A stretch of DNA of 64,000 bases, from positions 29,154 through 93,153 of the forward strand of contig JBAZSL010000005.1 in assembly GCA_041662445.1 (NCBI GenBank). Reading direction: 5' to 3'. The DNA is from UASB124 sp041662445 (GTDB lineage: Bacteria; Babelota; Babeliae; Babelales; RVW-14). Below are positions 60,012 through 64,000 of the stretch, piece after piece. Position numbers and translations under genes: made by a program. Each line of letters starts with the position of its first letter. Within the stretch, counting starts at the first letter, position 1. The notes under the pieces were generated by a model that was given only the letters and a program-made list of their open reading frames with translations, ran no database searches and was not told the DNA's origin.

Positions 60012-60992
60012 ATGAATACTCACACAATTGCTCTCAGCATACTCTGCAGTACTGGATTTTTTACACTACGTTCAATGTCACTGGCTGATGCCTGCACACA
60101 ACTTGACGTCGGCACCGTCGAATCATTGCTCAGCCAGGCCAATCCAATAGGCGTCGTACTCAACGCAGTACTGAAAAAAAACGCCCCGCCGCCGCAACAA
60201 CAAATACCGTCACTTAAGGAGTTCGTTCCAAACGAGGACCCCGCCGCCGCAACTATCCTAGACGCCCTCTTCAGAGCCGGTGCAAATCCTGTAGCTACAG
60301 CAGCATGCAAACAAGAGAATGTGCAACTTCTCACAGAACTTGAAAACGCATGGGCTCAAGAAAGAAGTGTTTTTATTCAGCATCCACTCTATGTTGCTCA
60401 ACAGAAACTTCTTCATGCCTTATTAGTCTACGAAGTAAGTGAACCAGCTAACACACAACAGGCCCAGGATGCCCCGGTCTTAGGTGATTCAAAACTTGTT
60501 GCTCGTTACCTAAAATCAATCATCGCGCTATGCAACATTCTCTCCGACAAGAACAGTTTCGACCCACTCAACACCCCCCTTGCTCCTCATGCAAAGGGCA
60601 TACCAGGCCAAACCCCTGTGCAACTTGCTGCACGCAACGGCCACTATTGGTGTCTTAAAGCAATGCTTGAAGCAAAAGATGCAACCGCTTTCAAACCACT
60701 CATCGTAAGTTGTCAGACAGCGTACGTTGCATCCTTAACCGCCAGTACACAAGGGACACTTTCAACCCTGTGGAAAAGCTGCAAAGATCTTTTGAGCGCT
60801 TTCATGAGTACATACTGCGAAAAAATCGAATGCCCTACAGCCGCCGTAATTACTACAGCTCAAAACAACGTTGCACGAACCGTGTGGAATAACCCCAAAG
60901 AAGTCTTCACTCCCGTAGACCAAACAGCTATTGCCGCAATACGTGAGGCAAAGAAACTATATATATGCACAAAGAAGCCGCGCTTCTGGTAA
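60012..60992 (+). CDS. Secreted ankyrin-like protein of the FNPLNTP family
   Basis: The 326-residue protein has a signal-like N terminus (IALSILCSTGFFTLRSMSLA). An ankyrin-like unit around residue 75 (LDALFRAGANPV) is followed by a conserved pre-module (KLLHALLVYE). The family signature is FDPLNTPL...GQTPVQLAARNGHYWCLKAML near residue 180-225, then KPLIVSCQTAY. Two neighbours at 61035 and 61791 share the same order. The signature resembles a modified ankyrin repeat with TPVQLAA in place of TPLHLAA. Function is unknown; export to a host or surface is inferred from the signal. Confidence 0.65.
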   Translation: MNTHTIALSILCSTGFFTLRSMSLADACTQLDVGTVESLLSQANPIGVVLNAVLKKNAPPPQQQIPSLKEFVPNEDPAAATILDALFRAGANPVATAACKQENVQLLTELENAWAQERSVFIQHPLYVAQQKLLHALLVYEVSEPANTQQAQDAPVLGDSKLVARYLKSIIALCNILSDKNSFDPLNTPLAPHAKGIPGQTPVQLAARNGHYWCLKAMLEAKDATAFKPLIVSCQTAYVASLTASTQGTLSTLWKSCKDLLSAFMSTYCEKIECPTAAVITTAQNNVARTVWNNPKEVFTPVDQTAIAAIREAKKLYICTKKPRFW

Positions 60993-61034
60993 CCATGGGC
61001 TCTATCAAACAAATTTTTAAAGGAGAAACCGTCG

Positions 61035-61778
61035 ATGATGATCAAACTTCTCGCACTTATCGCAACCCTCTACAGCTCTGGCTTTTGCAGCGAGGAAGAT
61101 CCAAATGAGACAACTGAAACTATTACGTATAAAGGAAAGAACGTCACGCTAGGCCCCTTGCAAAAACTGTGGCCAATATGGAGAGTTACCTGGTATACCG
61201 TAGAACCAAATACCACTGAAAAATTACAAGAGCTCCTTGACGCCGGCGCCGATCCCACACTCCACAGAAAAGAGAGTCTGATCATTCTGGACGAATATGA
61301 AAAATTTCTAGACAGCGATGGCTTTAAAGAACTTGAAGCTGATCAAAAAACAAATCTTCTCACGGCCCTTACCCTCTGGCTACATGCACTCAGTGTCTAC
61401 GAAGTAAAAAATCGAGCACAACGTTTTGCGTCTCATGGAAATTCAAAAATCATTCACCAGCTCATGAAGTCAGTACGACACATAAAATCAATACCGGACC
61501 TGCAAACATATGTACCCAACTTCAATCCACTCAACACCCCATTGGGTTACGGCAGCGAAGACGCTGTAAAGAAACAAACCCCCGTCCAACTTGCGGCATC
61601 CAACAACCACTACCTCTGCCTTGATGAAATGCTCAAAGCTACCGATACCAGCAAAAAGCCTTTAGTTGCGACCGCAACAGCAAAAGATGCGGAGAAAAAA
61701 GCCTTCAACAGAGGCCTTTTTGGCAGCTGCAAAATGCGTTTGCAGAAATTTATCAGTAGATACCCGGACAATAAATAA
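61035..61778 (+). CDS. Secreted ankyrin-like protein of the FNPLNTP family
   Basis: A 247-residue protein behind AAAGGAG, with a short signal peptide (LLALIATLYSSGFCSE). One ankyrin-like unit (LQELLDAGADPTLH) is followed by the shared LTLWLHALSVYE module, FNPLNTPLGYGSED and KQTPVQLAASNNHYLCLDEM. A Cys-containing C-terminal helix (GSCKMRLQKFIS) closes it. It lies 42 bases after its paralogue and 12 bases before the next. It is shorter because it lacks some of the N-terminal ankyrin region. Confidence 0.65.
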   Translation: MMIKLLALIATLYSSGFCSEEDPNETTETITYKGKNVTLGPLQKLWPIWRVTWYTVEPNTTEKLQELLDAGADPTLHRKESLIILDEYEKFLDSDGFKELEADQKTNLLTALTLWLHALSVYEVKNRAQRFASHGNSKIIHQLMKSVRHIKSIPDLQTYVPNFNPLNTPLGYGSEDAVKKQTPVQLAASNNHYLCLDEMLKATDTSKKPLVATATAKDAEKKAFNRGLFGSCKMRLQKFISRYPDNK

Positions 61779-61790
61779 AGGAGCGTAGTA

Positions 61791-63293
61791 ATGAAGTTCA
61801 AATATATCAGTCTCACGTTGCTCTTGTGTATGGGGGGAGCGTATCACGTCGCGTTCACTATGCCACCGGGCATGTTAGCTGAAATAAAAGCGAGACAACA
61901 ACGAAAAGCGGGAGCAGAAGCAAGAACTCAACAACAAATCCCAAAGCAACCAGCGCAACAAACCGCAAGCTCCAGATTATGGTCGCTGACAAAAAAAGGG
62001 AACCTCGAAAACGAAACTGCTGCTGTTAGGCGCTACATACAAAGCAAAAAGGGAACGACTATCAATGGCCACAAGATGTATTTTGATTGCTCACAGATAT
62101 GGTCAGTTACAGATGCACGAAACTATATAACAAAAAAATCTAGCGATTTAGCCACCAGTAATACACTCGCATATGCGGAATATCGACAGGATTTGAACGC
62201 GATTAATAAGCTGGTTTCTGATATGCACACCGCCTATATTGAACATGAAATAACCCCACTCCTGCGAGAAAAAGCCGATACTACCTTTGTGAGCACTGAT
62301 CCGACGACCGGCGCGACAACATCTTCTCTTGGCAATGCGCTCATTAACAGGGATTTCTATGCACTCAAAATATTGCTGGGGGAAAAAAATACCGGCATTA
62401 ATATCCTGAATGCCATTAAGGGCCAACCACTTTTGATCTATGCATGTAAGCCTGAAATACAAGATACAGATGCTGTAAAATTTTTATTAAAACACGAAGC
62501 AAAGGCCAACATTGATGCAGACGGAAGCACGCCGCTAAGCGTTATTCTTTCCGACTGCAGCAAGATCGATGATGTGACCAACAACATTGTAATAAACCTA
62601 CTCAACCACAACGCTAAGCCAACATTTAACCCAAAAGTTAACCTTGAAAATTTAATGGCGCTTGTTGCTGATGTAGAAAAAAACCCAATGCGCACCACCC
62701 AAGTTGCATCGGTTGAGGAAAATGAACCACCGTCCACCAAGCAAGAACCATCGCCCACCATTGAAACTGCACAACTATTGCTACAAGCGCTTTTAGTTTA
62801 TGGAGAGGCCTTGTTAGCTGAATTAGCTAACATAGAAAATCACGCAGAAGTCGTTACAACATATCTTGATGCTTTGGCACGACTCAGAAAAATCGATCCA
62901 AGCTTTAACCCACTCAACACACCATTCCTTTACGGGAAAAAAGACTCAGCTGTGCGCAACAGAACACCCGTCGAGCTTGCTGCACAAAATGATCACTTCG
63001 CTTGTCTTACTGCAATGCTCGACGTTAAAGACGAAACCGGAAAGCCACTCGTAACTATCGAGACTGCATACACAGCACTCCGTGCAGCCCAACAAAACCC
63101 TGAGAGCCAAAAAGTTTTGCGCCAGTTCATCGTCACCAGTTACAAAAACTCGCTGCCCGATCAACAAAATTTAAAAAGAATCGTTATGAATTATCAGCAA
63201 CATGCAGCACGCGCTTTGCAGACTGGAAAAGAAACGTCGGAAGCAATACTTACTGCAATAACGCAAGAATTGGCAGATGCACTCAAAAAATAG
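61791..63293 (+). CDS. Secreted ankyrin-like protein of the FNPLNTP family, long form
   Basis: The 500-residue protein has a signal peptide (YISLTLLLCMGGAYHVAFT) and a helical domain with LWSLTKKGN and YIQSKKG. Ankyrin-like units follow at about residues 185-275 (LGNALINRDFYALKILLGEK, VKFLLKHEAKANIDADGSTP). The C terminus carries the family module LLLQALLVYGEALLAEL, FNPLNTPFLYG and TPVELAAQNDHFACLTAML. An AAAGGAG site precedes the ATG. The N-terminal 150 residues match the gene at 63337. Confidence 0.66.
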   Translation: MKFKYISLTLLLCMGGAYHVAFTMPPGMLAEIKARQQRKAGAEARTQQQIPKQPAQQTASSRLWSLTKKGNLENETAAVRRYIQSKKGTTINGHKMYFDCSQIWSVTDARNYITKKSSDLATSNTLAYAEYRQDLNAINKLVSDMHTAYIEHEITPLLREKADTTFVSTDPTTGATTSSLGNALINRDFYALKILLGEKNTGINILNAIKGQPLLIYACKPEIQDTDAVKFLLKHEAKANIDADGSTPLSVILSDCSKIDDVTNNIVINLLNHNAKPTFNPKVNLENLMALVADVEKNPMRTTQVASVEENEPPSTKQEPSPTIETAQLLLQALLVYGEALLAELANIENHAEVVTTYLDALARLRKIDPSFNPLNTPFLYGKKDSAVRNRTPVELAAQNDHFACLTAMLDVKDETGKPLVTIETAYTALRAAQQNPESQKVLRQFIVTSYKNSLPDQQNLKRIVMNYQQHAARALQTGKETSEAILTAITQELADALKK

Positions 63294-63336
63294 AGGCTCT
63301 TTTCATACACAACTCACAAACCAAAGGGAAATTAAA

Positions 63337-63906
63337 ATGAAGACCAAATATCTCAGTCTCGCGTTACTCTTATGCATCGTGAGTTCACAGCATATCGCGT
63401 TCGGTGCCAAGGGCAAAGAGCAAACACCGCCAGCAGCTCAACAGAAATCAGGATTCTTGGGTTGGTTTCGAAAAGGCCCAAAAACCCCAAAAGTAATATC
63501 CGCAGATAAACAAACAGCCCTCGATAAACAATTATGGGATTTGACAGAAAAGGGAGAGGAAAAAACAACTAAGGCCGTTTTTGATTACATACAGCAAAAA
63601 ATAGCTGAGTCGCAAGATTCACGATACCCATACTTTTTCCAACATTTAAACTCCGCAGAAGAAGCAAAAGAATATATTCGAAGTCACATCAAGATATTAA
63701 CAGAGAGGGGCAATCAGGAAACAGCAATAGATTTTTATAACAAAGAGCTCACGGCAATTGATGGATTAATTACTGCACACACCGAAGATCACACTGCATA
63801 TGTTAAAAAGTGCACATCCACAATAAAAACGCTGATGGGAAAAGGCGCAAATCCTACAGCTGTATTTGTTAATTCAATAGTGTGGACACTTTTTAGACTT
63901 CCATAA
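63337..63906 (+). CDS. Secreted protein related to the N-terminal part of the 61791 gene
   Basis: A 189-residue protein from the ATG after CCAAAGGGAA, with a signal peptide (YLSLALLLCIVSSQHIAFG). It aligns with the start of its neighbour at 61791: K-KY-SL-LLLC, LW-LT-KG, V--YIQ-K, a E-A--YI---I-IL helix and L-AI--LI--H--YV. It ends at GKGANPTAVFVNSIVWTLFR before reaching the ankyrin and FNPLNTP parts, so it is either a naturally short member or a truncated copy. About 94 bases follow to the window end without a clear gene. Confidence 0.58.
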   Translation: MKTKYLSLALLLCIVSSQHIAFGAKGKEQTPPAAQQKSGFLGWFRKGPKTPKVISADKQTALDKQLWDLTEKGEEKTTKAVFDYIQQKIAESQDSRYPYFFQHLNSAEEAKEYIRSHIKILTERGNQETAIDFYNKELTAIDGLITAHTEDHTAYVKKCTSTIKTLMGKGANPTAVFVNSIVWTLFRLP

Positions 63907-64000
63907 AATTGATTGTTCCGTAATTCACCACCTCCTTAAAAATGGCTGATGATTTTTTCAAGATTAGCCCTGGCGCTAATTTTGAAAAAAATCTCTCAAT

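Noticed and set aside
63925..63940. CACCTCCTTA resembling the 3' end of 16S rRNA
   Set aside because: No other part of a 16S rRNA gene is nearby; a ten-base match is chance.
1..64000. CRISPR array, insertion sequences or prophage genes
   Set aside because: No spaced direct repeats, transposase, integrase or phage structural genes were seen.

Overview
The window is bacterial, gene-dense chromosomal DNA of moderate GC content. Gene content points to a Gram-negative, wall-bearing, host-associated bacterium with a reduced genome. It has KdsB (Kdo activation), an LptE-like lipoprotein, MlaE/MlaF-type lipid transport, an outer-membrane beta-barrel candidate, MurA and MreB. It also has many secreted proteins of unknown function, several with ankyrin-like segments, and a DUF2608 HAD-like protein of a type known from intracellular bacteria. 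This best fits Candidatus Dependentiae (TM6/Babeliae). That assignment is inference from gene content; no 16S rRNA gene is present.

Layout. 1-1.5 kb: 3' part of a class I fructose-bisphosphate aldolase and a LOG-family protein. 1.5-12.4 kb: accessory region with small secreted proteins (including a dispersed paralogue pair), a short-chain dehydrogenase, an ankyrin-like protein, a decayed small gene, an AAA/DUF234 ATPase, a PutP-type symporter, a large ankyrin-like gene that looks frameshifted, and a coiled-coil exported protein. 12.4-21 kb: radA and tdk (overlapping), two tandem paralogous membrane proteins, kdsB, murA (active-site Cys replaced by Asp), a lone atpG, a YacP/NYN nuclease and tsaE. 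21.1-33.5 kb: the tRNA/translation/transcription block Tyr-Gly-Thr-Thr-rpmG-Trp-secE-nusG-rplKAJL-rpoBC-tRNA-Val. tuf is missing from its usual place, and RpoB carries a cysteine-rich insertion. 33.5-39.2 kb: rpsO-pnp-rph, a phosphatase-like lipoprotein, LptE-like, HolA-like and a Fis-like protein. 39.2-45.2 kb: MazG-like and Nudix housecleaning proteins, a membrane-anchored ferritin-like protein, the DUF2608 protein, mreB and an outer-membrane protein. 45.3-50.4 kb: tpiA, secG, mlaE, mlaF, a degenerate NtrC-like regulator and MoxR. 50.4-59.1 kb: a type II secretion/type IV pilus-like operon with two secretins. 59.1-59.9 kb: an MNT/HEPN pair. 60-64 kb: a tandem array of secreted ankyrin-like proteins, three of which share a signature around FNPLNTP and TPVQLAA.

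The most unusual signals are: (1) a roughly 63-residue Cys-rich insertion in RpoB that resembles the zinc finger of RpoC; (2) two complete secretin genes in one small secretion operon; (3) the tandem FNPLNTP family; (4) an NtrC-like regulator that has lost its Walker B acidic residues and GAFTGA loop; and (5) two places where a hairpin appears to mask a Shine-Dalgarno sequence.
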